This document shows positions 11,802 to 24,100 of a stretch of 64,000 nucleotides of DNA, in pieces. The position numbers and the translations under genes were made by a program. The stretch is from contig JANCIK010000008.1 of NCBI GenBank assembly GCA_028532985.1, forward strand, positions 3,348,001 through 3,412,000, in the 5' to 3' direction. Under the pieces are notes generated by a model that worked only from the letters and a program-made list of their open reading frames with translations, did not search any database and was not told where the DNA came from. The DNA comes from Stropharia rugosoannulata. Lineage: Eukaryota; Basidiomycota; Agaricomycetes; Agaricales; Strophariaceae. How positions within the stretch are numbered: position 1 is the stretch's first letter; each line of letters begins with the position of its first letter.

Positions 11802-11813
11802 GGTTATGAGCCC
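11802..11813 (+). promoter_or_regulatory. Primer-binding site for a 5'-half initiator tRNA-Met
   Basis: GGTTATGAGCCC follows the 5' LTR with no gap. It is complementary to the anticodon stem-loop of initiator tRNA-Met (GGGCUCAUAACC), not to a tRNA 3' end (no TGG start). Drosophila copia and relatives are primed by a tRNA-iMet half-molecule cleaved in the anticodon loop; the same mechanism is inferred here. Confidence 0.75.
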
Positions 11814-11866
11814 CGTAGGCGACTACTGAACCAGCGTACACGAGAACATCCGAGACTCACCTTTCA

Positions 11867-14783
11867 ATGTCTACAATAAAACTCAGTCATGTTCCGAAGC
11901 TTGACAGTGCCGCCTCCTACCCCGAGTGGAAAAGGTACATTTCTCAGGTCCTCGTCGACGAAGGACTTTGGGGTCATGTGGAGGGAAGTGACAACCACCT
12001 CGCCATTCATCCGAGAATCCCACAGCCTGCGGCTTTAACGGTCAATTCAGATGCAGCCGTTCGCGCTGCCTTCATGGCCTGGTGGAAGGACGATCATCGC
12101 GCGCGCGGAATCATCACCCGCCGACTCTCGCGAGTCACGTACGACAATATCACCCTTAACGATGATACTCCCGTCAGGACTATATGGGAAGAATTGAAGC
12201 TCAAATATGCCCGCATCGACGTCACAGCCCAGTTTGATCTAAAGGAGCAGTTAATGTCTCTCAAACTGAAGGACTATAGCGATATTGATAACTACCTCAG
12301 TATCTTTCGCTCTGGATGCGATCGTCTTCTGGCCATGGGCGTTCCCTTCCCCGAAACTGACATGGCGCACCAGATCGTCCGTGGTCTTCCGTCCGTCAAT
12401 GCCTGGCCTCACTTCAAACAGCTTATGATTCAGCTGATGCAGGACCACATTGATTCCGAGATCAAAGCCAAGGCTGAGGGCAGAGACGCCGCTCCTCCGG
12501 ACACACTCTTGAATCGCATTATCTCGCGCATCACTCTTGAATGCTATCGACTGCAGTCCGATGATCCAAAAAAGGCAACTCCGGGATCGGAATATTCTGG
12601 CTTGGCGAGCGTCAATTCTAGCGCTCAGAAAGAATCCGGTGGTCGTCCTATTCGCAAACATTCCAAAAATCCAGATGGTATTCCGTGCGACAACTGTGGG
12701 GGCCACTCGCATGACAAACCCCACTGCTACTCCCCTGGCGGTGGAATGGAGAACGAAGCTCCTGAAGGATTCAAGGTCAGGTCTAAGAAGAAAGCCAAGT
12801 CTGCCGCCAAGGGCAGCAGCGGGAGCAAATCCGGAGAATCTGCTTCCGTTGCCGTGACTGCTAAGCCCGCTCCCGCTGCCACATCCTCAGACTCTGACTC
12901 TGGCAAAATATCCTGCGTATCCATCGTCAGCCTAGATGGAGAATCGAGTCTCGTAGCGCACCTCAACCCCGATTCCACCTTGCTAGACTCCGGCGCTTCG
13001 TTGCACTTGATCAAATCGAAGGACTTCTTCTGTTCATACAGTGAACAAGAGGCGCGCAATGTCACCACAGCCAATCTCGGGACACTCACCACTTATGGGG
13101 GCGGTACCTGTGTCGCCAATGTCACCTACAATGGACGAACGATTCGCATGCGCTTCAACAACTCCCTGCACTCTCCAACTGGAGCAGTTAATCTCGTCTC
13201 CGTTGGTAAGCTGATCAAGGCGCGCATTCGTCCATCCTTTGACCTTGATGGTCGAGTCACTCTCTACAAGGACGATGTTCCACTTGCAGAAGGAAACATG
13301 ATGGGTAACTGTCTTTTCATGCTTCAGCTCCAGTTCATTCCGGCTGCCTTTCTCAGGTCGACTCTTGTGAAGGAGCCGTCTCTCTGTGTCATGTTCGCCA
13401 AGGTAGCCGAGACTGTTGAGCTCTGGCATCTTCGCTTCGGTCATCCTAGCGAACGTACGACTCGTCTTCTTATCAAGGCTCTTCAACATGCGAACTCCAT
13501 CGTCAACAGTTTGTTCCCTGTTTGTGAGCCTTGCATAACAGCGAAGCATGTAAATCACCCTCACCCAAAGAGCGCCATTGATCAACCTCGTCCTGGACCT
13601 CTCGAGCGCATCGTCGGTGACATTTGTGGGCCGTTCCCAGTCCTCACTCCTCATCATAAGTCCTGCTTCGTGGCCTTCCGTGACTCGAATCTGAAAATTG
13701 TCAATGTTCAGTTGTTGGCCAGTCGCGAACCCGAGCAGACCCTTATTGCATTCAAGGCTCTGAAGGCCAGGTGGGAGAAAAAGACAGGCACTGTCATCAA
13801 AACATTCCGATGCGACAGTGGATCCGAGTGGAAGGCCGAGTTCTCCGAATATCTGACAGCCGAAGGGATATTTTTAGATGTCACCCCACGCACGGAGCAT
13901 TGGATGAATGGCAAAGCGGAGCGCATCATGCGAACCTTGCAAGAACGGATGCTTGCCATGCTCATTACAGCGCAGCTTCCTCTCACTTATTGGGGAGAAG
14001 CAGCCCTCACAGCTGCGTATCTCGTCAATGTCACTACAACTAACTCTGATGGAGTCACCCCGTTCGAACTAATGCACGGTCGCAAGCCCAATCTTGCTCA
14101 TCTTCGTGTCTGGGGCCTGAGGTGCTTCGCGCATGTCCCTCTCGAATAGCAATCCAAACTTGGTGCTAAGTCCGTGGAGTGCCTATTCATGGGCTATCCT
14201 CCTGGTGGCCGTGGTTACCGTGTTCGTTGCTTAAAAACTAATCACTTCTTTGACTCCACTAATGTTATGTTCGACGAAAACATCCCTTACAAAGCTCTAC
14301 ACGTTCCGTCTACTGTACCCATCGACTATTCTTCTCTACCCTTCTCTCCATCCGTTCTCAAACGTCTATCTCCGTCAACCGCTCCCGCTACCACTGATTC
14401 GCAGCAAACTCTTCCAGATGACTTCAACTCGGTTTCACCATCTTCAGCGCATTCGACTCCACTTCTGTCTATTCAACCGCCCACTCCTTCACCGTCGAAT
14501 CCCTCATCATCTTCTCTGCCCGATTCTACAGCTCCTCAGCCTCCCCCTCCGCTTCGCGCCTCTTCTCGTGAGCGCCGTCGAACAGAGAAAGGCACATTCT
14601 ACGATAGCATTATTCATGCTCAGAAAGAACATCGGGCCAAAACGCATTCGCCTTCACCATTAGCAGAATTTTCTGGCGACAATGCAGACAATCCGTTTGT
14701 CGGCCTCTGTTCCACAGAAATATTCAACGCACCCGTTCCGTCTCTTCACGGTGACTTTACTGCTTTATCTCTCGATGCCGAGG
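11867..14783 (+). pseudogene. copia gag-pol, 5' portion (gag, protease, integrase) with premature stop
   Basis: One frame runs from ATG 11867 to TAG 14147-14149 and continues in the same frame to the insertion edge at 14783. Visible in order: a gag region of about 260 residues; a zinc knuckle CDNCGGHSHDKPHC (CX2CX4HX4C); protease LLDSGASLHLI (active-site DSGA); and an integrase with an HHCC domain (ELWHLRFGHPS ... CEPCITAKH) and acidic residues in GDICGPF, FRCDSGSEW and NGKAERIMR. The Ser/Pro-rich linker before RT follows the stop. The gag-pol is a single frame without frameshift, as in other copia elements. The stop and the downstream insertion make this a dead copy. Confidence 0.93.
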
Positions 14784-17474
14784 CACATAGAACAGTCCCC
14801 TGGTACCGTACACTATAGTGTAACCGGGGACTATATATATACCATATGACATAACATCATTCCTGCTGATTCTTTTTATAGATATCTACTATACCTGCCG
14901 GACCATTCCGGCAACTAGATTACTACCGTAGGCTATAGGCCCATTCCGCCGGAATGAAAGGTCACAGCCACATTTCCTCGCCGCCCCGAGAAACATCCCG
15001 ATAAAGGTTCGGTCGGCCCCCATATCGGAAAGTCGGGAACTCGGAATTGGCTTATTGTAAACTATAGCTTATGTATTGCTAGTATTAGTGTACAACTGCC
15101 TCAATTGTGATATGTCTGCTGCTTATAGGATGCAGAAAATTAATGCCAAGGTCGGAGACCCTCCGACACTAACACTCCGGCCTTGTTCCGATCTTATAAA
15201 CATGTGTGCAGTCACATGTCGGTCCGATGCCGAGACCAACGGACACCGACTTTCCGATTTTATCACTGTGCAACATTATAGAGCAATAATTACTAAAAGA
15301 AATACACATTTTAGCACAATATTTATTTAGCCACTATGTACCCCTGTAAACTCAAAATTTTAAATGTTAGTAGTCGGAGACCGATGCGGCAACCAACGGG
15401 CACCGACGTCCCGACGTTACTCTTGCACAACACTTTGCAGAATAATTATTATCATAAAATACACATTTTTACGAAATAATTACTCACAGCTATCATCTAC
15501 CTTGTTAAATTTTTAATATTGGATCTTAGTAATCGGCAACCGACACGGACACCGATTGATGTCAACATTCCGACCTTATTATTGCACAACACCTTGTAGA
15601 ATAATTATTACCATAAAAAACACATTTTTACGAAATAATTACTTACAGCTATCATCTACCTTTGTAATTTTTTAATATCGGATGTTAGTGATCGGCAACC
15701 GACACCAACACCGATTTATGCCAATAGTTTAACCTTATCATTGCGCAACACTTTGTGGTGTAATTATTACTGTGGAACATGTGTTTATGCAAGATAATTA
15801 CTTACAGCTGTCATTAACATTGATAAATCCATAATGTCAGGTGTTAGTGATACGCAAGCAATGCTAATTGTGAATGGTACTGTTCATTTGACTGATGCAT
15901 TATGTTACACAAATGTAACACTTTGTATTATCTTTTGTGGTAAAAAGGAACATATTCATGCATAACTATCAGAGGTTTATTGGGTATTTTGATACTAAAT
16001 GACATTTTAGTATCAGCATAGTGAATATGTATAATCTGTTTATACTGTGCAGTACTCTATGCATATAGACATATGTGGTGGTATAAGTGAAGCATATGTT
16101 GAACCCATTACAATAGTATATCTCTATCAGTATTATTGAAATACCTGCTGTATAGTATTATAGTACAACTTCTTTTATAAAAGCCAGGTACCAACCAAAG
16201 GATCAGAAACTATATATAAGCAGTGCAACATAGTTTTGTACGATACCTAATGTCAGTATTAGTAGGTGTCAATGTCAGTGCATAGCAACTGTAAGTAATG
16301 ACTTTGAAACACTAGTGTTTTCTAATAATCAGCTGCCTTGAATTTTTATGCATACCCAAGATTGTAATGTATAACAGAATTGGTTCTATTGCTGGTTGCT
16401 AATCACCAACATCTGACATTATGGATTTATCAATGTTAATGACAGCTGTAAGTAATTATCTTGCATAAACACATGTTCCACAGTAATAATTACACCACAA
16501 AGTGTTGCGCAATGATAAGGTTAAACTATTGGCATAAATCGGTGTTGGTGTCGGTTGCCGATCACTAACATCCGATATTAAAAAATTACAAAGGTAGATG
16601 ATAGCTGTAAGTAATTATTTCGTAAAAATGTGTTTTTTATGGTAATAATTATTCTACAAGGTGTTGTGCAATAATAAGGTCGGAATGTTGACATCAATCG
16701 GTGTCCGTGTCGGTTGCCGATTACTAAGATCCAATATTAAAAATTTAACAAGGTAGATGATAGCTGTGAGTAATTATTTCGTAAAAATGTGTATTTTATG
16801 ATAATAATTATTCTGCAAAGTGTTGTGCAAGAGTAACGTCGGGACGTCGGTGCCCGTTGGTTGCCGCATCGGTCTCCGACTACTAACATTTAAAATTTTG
16901 AGTTTACAGGGGTACATAGTGGCTAAATAAATATTGTGCTAAAATGTGTATTTCTTTTAGTAATTATTGCTCTATAATGTTGCACAGTGATAAAATCGGA
17001 AAGTCGGTGTCCGTTGGTCTCGGCATCGGACCGACATGTGACTGCACACATGTTTATAAGATCGGAACAAGGCCGGAGTGTTAGTGTCGGAGGGTCTCCG
17101 ACCTTGGCATTAATTTTCTGCATCCTATAAGCAGCAGACATATCACAATTGAGGCAGTTGTACACTAATACTAGCAATACATAAGCTATAGTTTACAATA
17201 AGCCAATTCCGAGTTCCCGACTTTCCGATATGGGGGCCGACCGAACCTTTATCGGGATGTTTCTCGGGGGCCGGCCGAGGGGAAATGTGGCTGTGACCTT
17301 TCATTCCGGCGGAATGGGCCTATAGCCTACGGTAGTAATCTAGTTGCCGGAATGGTCCGGCAGGTATAGTAGATATCTATAAAAAGAATCAGCAGGAATG
17401 ATGTTATGTCATATGGTATATATATAGTCCCCGGTTACACTATAGTGTACGGTACCAGGGGACTGTCCTATGTG
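14784..17474. mobile_element. Foldback-type element: 2.7-kb palindrome with tandem subrepeats in its arms
   Basis: Arms at about 14784-15860 and 16400-17474 are near-perfect reverse complements around a roughly 540-bp centre. The termini read CACATAGAACAGTCCCC and, inverted, CACATAGGACAGTCCCC. The arms contain three to four direct repeats of about 157-163 bp (units near 15365, 15521, 15684, 15841), each with a GGCAACCGACAC-like start and an ACAGCTATCATCTACC-like end. The same 84-codon open frame occurs on both arms (15076-15330 and 16923-17177); it is a by-product of the palindrome. There is no transposase in the element. It is inserted at the junction of the copia and hAT sequences. I found no clear target duplication, which fits an insertion accompanied by deletion. 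Confidence 0.85.
15361..15855 (+). repeat. Tandem ~160-bp units in left foldback arm
   Basis: Successive units share the frame: GTTAGTxATCGG, CCGACACxxACACCGAT, a TTGCACAACAC block, ATAATTATTACCAT, ACGAAATAATTACT and CAGCTATCATCTACC. The mirror-image set lies at about 16405-16900. Divergence grows toward the centre of the palindrome. Confidence 0.75.
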
Positions 17475-20151
17475 GTACCTGGGCCAGTGCATCCCACTCA
17501 GATTTGTCAAGCTCTGGAAGGTTCAACTGCTGGTTATTTTTACGGAGCACCCAGTCATCAATTTCCGATTGATACTCCAGGGCCCGTTCTTGAGTAATTT
17601 ATGAGTCATGATATAAGTCAATAGATAAAGACACTTACCGAGCATCTGATGGCATGATGACCAGCGTGTTCTAACATCGAGAATCAGTAATAAAGCCTTC
17701 CGCACACCATCGTCTGCTGTTATAGCGGACGCAGCCCCAGCAAGCTTCTGATCGTTCTTGATTGACTCCGAGACAAGGCTAAGCCATGACTCCTTGCGCT
17801 GCGGGCTTGAGCGAACAGCTCTAATTATTTTGCGTAACTACGAGGTTTTAGAAAAATAGACTCATTAACAATACTCAAATACTTACCTTATCAACGCTAG
17901 AGAAAGCAGCCCCAGTAGCATTAGCTGTATCAATGCCCACATTATCTTGCTCGTCTGTATCGTTTAGCCCAAGGGTAGTCACTTGGTCAATTTCAAGGGG
18001 CTCGGTTACTGACTCCTGGTATGTACCACTTCGAGAAGTTGCCTTTTTTGCTTCTACCGGAGAAAGTGCGCCAATCACTTCAAGTAACTAAGATAAATAT
18101 AAGCATCGACAAGATATTAGAGAATAAATTATAACCTTAATTGCAGCTAAGTGAATTGTATGCGGCATACACCGCAAGCGAGCCCATTTAGCATTAAATG
18201 CTACACCATGACTAATTAACCGACGCTGAAGTTCATCCACCATTGTGTCATTATTGGCCGCATTATCGAGCATAAATGCAAAAACCTGTTTCAAGATTAT
18301 GAGGTGTAGGTAGTGGCTAGTGGCAGGTACAATAACTTACTCGTTTTTCAATACCATAGCTGGTCAGGGTCGACCATACAACGTCGGCCATATTGTCACC
18401 TGAGTGCTCGCCAACTAGCTCTTGAAAGTCAATTAGAAGTTCTTCTAGATTGCTATATAAGCATGGCAATGTTGCATATGGATGAAGTACACTTACCTAG
18501 ATCCCCATTCTTGGTTACATAGTGCGCAACAATAGCAAGAAACGCATAGTTATTACTTGATGTCCACGCATCTAACGAAATGCTAATTTTGCTTGCAACA
18601 TTACTCTGCATAAGTATTCTCGTGTTAGTATATGAAGTATGAATAAAATATTCGAAGAACATGCCGCAAAGTACTCTTTAGTAGACTCAATAACATTGTC
18701 GCCCATTTTCAGGATACGGCGCCGGATAGAGTCTTTATGAGGAATTTTGAGCTCAGACGGGGCAGAATGATGAGTGTACATCATCATTTTCCGATACTCA
18801 GGTTTGTCGACTTCGTCAAATGGCTGGTCGCATGATACAATCCATTCAGCAATGAGATCTTCGAAGTACCGTTGATCCCACGGTTCCTTGTATGGACTAA
18901 TTAGAGACCGAAATGACATAAAGAGATGGAACGTACCTGGTTACGCATTGCTTGTTTTTCAAATGCTTCATGTAATGAACTCGCTGCTGCTTTTCCGAGC
19001 TCTTCAAAGTAGACTGCCTCCTCCACAGCAGTCAGTTTTACCCTACCAGCTGCAACCTCGGCTTCGTGTTCCGTGATAGGTTCCGTGATTTTACGAGCCT
19101 TTAAAACTAGATACAGGCGGTACATAGTAGGCGAGCACACTTTTAAATGGTTCACGAGATCTATAAAGCGCTTTAGACATATATGTATCTCGAGAGATAA
19201 CTGACATACTAGTGAAATTGGATTTCATGCTTTTAGTAACTGTGAAAACCTTGCGGTTTCCATGATAGCACTTGTAGTGACTATCCCTATACCACCAACC
19301 TCTCCGTTTCGACCATGCAGTACTTTCTCATAGAAGTAATGAATAGCATTCTTATGCACAGTTGGTAGGGCCTAGATGCATGTACATAACAGTTCAAACT
19401 TCAAAGAAAGGTACCAAAGACACTTACAGCCTTTGCTATTTTGTTGCTACCATTAGTCTTGTCGGCAGCAGTCATAGACTGGCTTATAATGGTGCCATGC
19501 GTTAAGGTGTCTGTATTACTCTTCTTTGCCTGGGATTTACGTTTACGCTTCCCTGATCCTCTTCCCGACTGCGGTAGAATTTTGGAAGGTAGAATATCGG
19601 CAAGCTTAGCACAAGTTCAGTATCACAATTTACGACATATATATATGTGGAGTCTGCACACACCTCGCTGTTAGATATATCTCGTTCATCCACGGCGTTA
19701 AACCCGCCACTATCAGACACTCCATTCTCCGATTCACTGCTGCTTTCCGACGCAGAAAAGTCATGATCCTCGACGTCCGACTGACTAGTTCCGAGGCGCC
19801 TTGATTGCGTCTTCCTACGTTTAGTAGCACGGCGTGTTGGAATACTACCAGATATCTTTTCTCCATCCGAGTCGCATTTTTCAGCGTCAAGAGCTTCAAG
19901 TAGACGGCTGCTGGATGTTCCAGAACGACGCACATGGCCTGTAACATGAGGAGTAGTACCTATTGAATAGAAGCATTGAGAACATGTTAGGTTAACTGTT
20001 AGTAAAGATGTTACGTGCCTGTTTGTGCTGGTCCCCCATCTCCTGACTTTTTGGATCCGATCGGAAGAAGATCAGACTCGGATTCATAGAATACAAGCTC
20101 AGAAGCCTCCTTGAGGTTGTTATTTGCATCTAGCACAGGTGTATCTGCCAT
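17475..20151 (-). pseudogene. hAT transposase gene, C-terminus truncated
   Basis: A minus-strand gene starting at ATG 20149-20151, with several short introns. Recognisable hAT landmarks in order: ISLDAWTSSNNYAFLAIVAHY (RNase H-fold start, first catalytic Asp region), FMLDNAANNDTMVDEL (second Asp region), RLRCMPHTIHLAAIKV, and ILDVRTRWSSCHQML. The N-terminal exons are Ser/acid/basic rich and would hold the DNA-binding part. The frame stops at the foldback border, before the C-terminal dimerisation segment, so the gene is dead here. I did not resolve every intron. Confidence 0.8.
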
Positions 20152-20763
20152 GCTGGAAAAGTAACAAAGTAAGAACCACGTTCAGAAAAATTGCATGCAA
20201 CATCATACCTTAATCATGCTCCATAGCTACTAGCCGCCACAAATTGTCCACTGATAAGCCAATCACACTTCATTATTGCGCAGATTTGACCGGATAGAAT
20301 TACTGCTATCGACTACAAGCAACTATACTAATGATATACTGCAAATGTTGAGCAGAAGAAAAGATGTAGTGTATATGCTGACTTACCACAATTGACCTTT
20401 CAACCGTAGCTTCAATCTCCTTGAACTCCATCCTTCTGTTGCTCCATACATGTCGGAATCTATACCCGAATGGCGGGCGCAGTGTGAGTCGATGCCAAGC
20501 AAGAATAAGACGCAATGAGATGATTGAGGAAACAACGTTGCATGTGGCAAGCATGTGGGATTGTTGATGGTCCCGTGATATTTCAAGTCCCGCTAGACGG
20601 CCGTAATACGGCCGTCGCAGTGCCGTGGTATCTGAAATTGACGGGCTGTAACCGTCCTGTTACCGTTGCCGTGTGCAGACTTACAAAACGTAAGACGGCA
20701 CGGCTACGGCAGCTGCAAACGGCCGTCCCGTCAACCGTCAAAACGGCTACGGTACGCAGCCCT
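17475..20763 (-). mobile_element. hAT-type DNA transposon, copy 1, 3' end lost
   Basis: The sequence is inserted in the copia pol region in the opposite orientation. Its intact terminus is at 20763 (plus-strand ...GTACGCAGCCCT, reading AGGGCTGCGTACC inward), with a subterminal zone of about 200 bp rich in GACGGCCGT/ACGGCC motifs. The other end is cut off at 17475 by the foldback element. A nearly identical partial copy (50107-52588) shares exactly the 20763 terminus, which supports that boundary. Confidence 0.8.
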
Positions 20764-22130
20764 ATGTTGCACAAGGCTTCTCTCAGGTACCCTTGGTCGA
20801 TTATGCTGATACCTTTGCACCAGTTGCCAAGTCCGTAAGTGTTCGCATCATCGCCGTCTATGCGATCTCCCAAGGCTGGCATCTTGACTGCTTCGATGCA
20901 ACAAGGGCTTTCCTTTGGGGTGATCTCTCTGAGGTCATCTACATGCGACGTCCTGCTGGCTTTGTGTCTACGTCATCATCTTCCACCTCCGTCTGGCGGT
21001 TGAAGAAGTCCTTGTATGGCCTTAAACAAGCCTCGCGTGTGTGGTATCTCCTTCTGCGTGAAGTTCTCCGTAAACTTGGCTTCACTCGCTCAGAGTTTGA
21101 TCACGTAGTCTTCATATACACGCACACTTGGAATCACATCAAGGTTCACTGCCTTCTCGCCATGCATGTTGACGATGGTATGGCCGGCTGCAACTCGCGT
21201 CCGTTTCTGACCTTCATCAAGGCTGAAATTGGTAAAGCCTTTGGAATCAAGGATCTTGGGCCTGTCAAATCCTTCCTCGGGGTACAGTTCGAACGTAATC
21301 TCGACACTTGTGAATTGTGGCTTCATCAACAAGCTTACATCGACGCTCTCCTCGAAGAATATGGCCTTACACGCTGCAACCCCGTCTCAACGCCTCTCGA
21401 TGCCGCTTTCCCTTTTGGTCGCGAAACTGATGTTCAACCTCATATTCCTAATCTCACTCATGCATTTCAGCGTCTCGTTGGTTCCTTACTCTTCTTGCAA
21501 CGTTACTCCAGACCAGATATTTCTGTTGCCGTTCTGCTTCTTTCACAACACTGTTCCAAACCGGAGCCACGTCACTTCGCAGCCGGGAAACGCCTTCTGC
21601 GCTACCTCGCGGGAACTCGTTCTCTTCGTCTGCATTATGGGGGCGTCGACAAGTCTGCTCCGCTCACTTGCTTCACTGATGCTGACTGGGCAGGCTGCAA
21701 AACCACTCGCGCATCCGTCTCTGGTTTTATCTGGTACATGTCAGGCGGCCCGATAAGTTGGTCTTCCAAATCTCAAACCTCCGTGTCCGTTTCATCCACC
21801 GAGTCTGAATACATTGCCATTACTCGAGGTGTTCAAGAAGGCCTGTGGCTTCACTCTTCTCTGAATCTTCTTCATATCGATTGTCCTTCCACTCTTTCCT
21901 TATTTACTGACAACGAGGGCGCTCGTTCTCTCTGCGAGAATGATTCTTCTCACAGTCGTGCAAAGCACATTGACATTCGCTATCATTTCGTACGTTCTCA
22001 CATTGAATCTCGTACTTTTCTCATTATACATACTCCTGGCATTTCCAATCCTGCTGACATTTTAACAAAACCACTTCATCGTTCCAAATTTTTAGACTCT
22101 GTTCCACGCCTCAGCCTCGTTATGCGTTGA
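20764..22130 (+). pseudogene. copia pol, 3' portion (reverse transcriptase and RNase H)
   Basis: The frame resumes right after the hAT terminus with YVAQGFSQVPLVDYADTF and runs to TGA 22128-22130. Motifs: DCFDATRAFLWGDL, MRRPAGF, YGLKQASRVWY, MHVDDGMAG (the catalytic pair of Asp), FTDADWAGC and STESEYIAI (RNase H), HIDIRYHFVRSHI, and the conserved ending NPADILTKPL. Compared with intact copia pol, the segment between the Ser/Pro linker and YVAQGFSQ (the start of RT) is missing, so DNA was deleted as well as inserted. Confidence 0.93.
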
Positions 22131-22137
22131 GGGGGCG
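22129..22137 (+). promoter_or_regulatory. Polypurine tract of copia element
   Basis: GAGGGGGCG lies between the pol stop codon and the 3' LTR start TGTTGAAG; it is the expected plus-strand primer site. Confidence 0.85.
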
Positions 22138-22516
22138 TGTTGAAGTAAATCGTTTGCCTTTATCGCTCTTTCCTTTATCGCTCTTTGCCTTCTAATTGCT
22201 GTCTCGCTTACGCACCTTCGTAGCGCCAGTCACGTCACTACGTATTCTCTGATACATTGCGCTCTGCGCACATGCTCACGATTCCCTTATCCGTTCAACG
22301 CATATCTTCGTACACACTATTTATCACTCACATTCACTTCACAGTCCCTCAGTCGTTCTTCTCAACGCTGAGGTGACTATTTCATTCATTCACGTACACA
22401 CTACGTACTAACTCGATTATCTAGTTCCAAGTACTTACGAGAAACTAGGTAATAAATACATTAGTCGTTCTTCTCAACGCTGAGTTCCAAGTACTTACGA
22501 GAAACTAGTTTTCACA
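22138..22516 (+). repeat. 3' LTR of copia element
   Basis: 379 bp, TG...CA, a near-exact copy of 11423-11801, followed by the second AGTCA at 22517-22521. Confidence 0.93.
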
Positions 22517-22521
22517 AGTCA

Positions 22522-24100
22522 TGTTTACAGGAACAACGCGTATGTAAGCCATCCTGCCCATTTGAGTCCACACACCTCAGCGGGCACGGATTGGCATGGA
22601 GTCAGTATCTCCCATCTTTGCTATCCGCGTGCAGCGTGTCTTGGAAGCTGTACGCCGTGGTTTGTACGTTATACGGCACGGTTTGGCCGGTCAGGCTTTC
22701 AGAACTCAACCTGGTTGGACAGTTATGATAATCTCTACCAATGGGGATATCTATGTCAAATGAGGTGTGGTTGTATTTTTAGAGACTGGTGTTCGCAGCC
22801 CGGCCAGCGTGTAACCCGGTTTACAAACGCGTACGAGTACGAAAGGTACGAGTACCATAAGCGTTCCCCATATCGACAGTGTTTGCTAGAAATACGTGTC
22901 TTTGACTACGACATAGTGTAACTCCAACCCTTTTCGGTGCACCGGGACCTCTAGCGCCTAGTGCGCGCGACTGGAGTCAATTTGGTGTATCCCATCCCCA
23001 TAGCTCTACAGTTTTTTCATCAACTTGATAGAAGTTACTACCGCTCATGATCAAGCCTCAAGGCTAGCCCTACATGCTCCCCGCTGTATTCCGTCCATCC
23101 GTCTGTCCGCTTGTATTGCTTCTCTTCCCGCATTTAAATCGCTTCTGCGCGCGCTGCCGTAGATATTGAATGCGGTCGTGTGCTGCATCGTGCGCAGCGC
23201 TCGGGTCCGATTTAACTGTATACATTGAGCTGAACACCTGATCATGAGTCGCTCAGGTCGTCCGAATTTCAAGGCAGAAGGTTAATTGGCAGCTACCTGG
23301 TGGTGCGTAGGGGAATTGAATATTGACAGTCCGTGTGGCCTGGTTGTCGTCATGCTGTGCTATTCGGTCTCCGTATCTGGACATGTTGAGTAGTCCGTTT
23401 TGGTGAAGTTCACTGGCAGTTGCCTTGTAAAGCCTCCGAACTCTCGGCATTTTTACAGCATGGAAGGATAGCAGTGAACTGATACTAGGGTAATATCTGG
23501 AAATTATAAAAGTATACCCGTTCCAGAGCTGTAATATTCAATGATAATCAACCGCTGAGCAGCGCGCATTGGGTATTCATATGTTCATGTAACGACCCAG
23601 TCTGATCGGGTATACGCTGAATAATTCTCATGCGCGCCCACAAATGATGCCCGCGCAGTTGGTTGGATTGGACCCACGCTAACGGTAGCTCAGCCCAATC
23701 AGGTAGTCTAGTTCGAATTTTCGCGCTCAAAACCCCTTCCATGTTCAACATGTCGATTTGGAAGCTCTGTATTTCTGGCCCCACCTACCGACCTGACATA
23801 CCTCTTTGTGGCCAGCATTGACGTTGTCACTGGCGACAACATACATATATCCTAGACATTCTCAGACACTGTTTGACAATAAGGACGTTCGCCTGCAACG
23901 TTTGGACCCTCCGTCTCGCAGCCGATATCCGTTCTGTGTGGCCTGTATCCAGAGGCCGGCTTCATTTACTTAAAAGCTAAGCTCACATAGAAGCTCGAGC
24001 TCCGCTACCTCCACCAAACACAGCCATAAAGCAACATACCTATTGTAGAAGACTCGTGCCTGAGGCCTGACCCTCCAGCTACCGAGCGCACAACACCGCC
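22522..24100. other. Intergenic, no supported gene
   Basis: Mixed-composition sequence between the copia element and the F-box gene. Short open frames exist on both strands but none has a family match, splice-supported extension or codon pattern that convinces me. The stretch 23690-23730 looks superficially tRNA-like but does not fold as one. Confidence 0.4.

Larger units (their letters stand above)
11423..22516 (+). mobile_element. Ty1/copia LTR retrotransposon, interrupted by nested DNA elements
   Basis: Both LTRs, the primer-binding site, gag-pol, the polypurine tract and a 5-bp target duplication are present. The order protease-integrase-RT-RNase H is the copia order. Without the nested material (14784-20763) the element would be about 5.1 kb. 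It cannot be autonomous: the pol frame has a TAG at 14147-14149 and is split by a foldback element and a hAT fragment, with part of the RT region missing. The two LTRs differ at only two positions by eye, so the copia insertion is young, and the nested insertions are younger still. Confidence 0.95.

Noticed and set aside
15076..17177. Identical 84-residue proteins on opposite strands
   Set aside because: They are mirror images in the foldback arms, without family features, start context or introns; a by-product of the palindrome.
23690..23730. tRNA-like boxes GGTAGCTCAG and GTTCGAATT
   Set aside because: The spacing between the boxes is too short, and no acceptor or anticodon stem can be formed.
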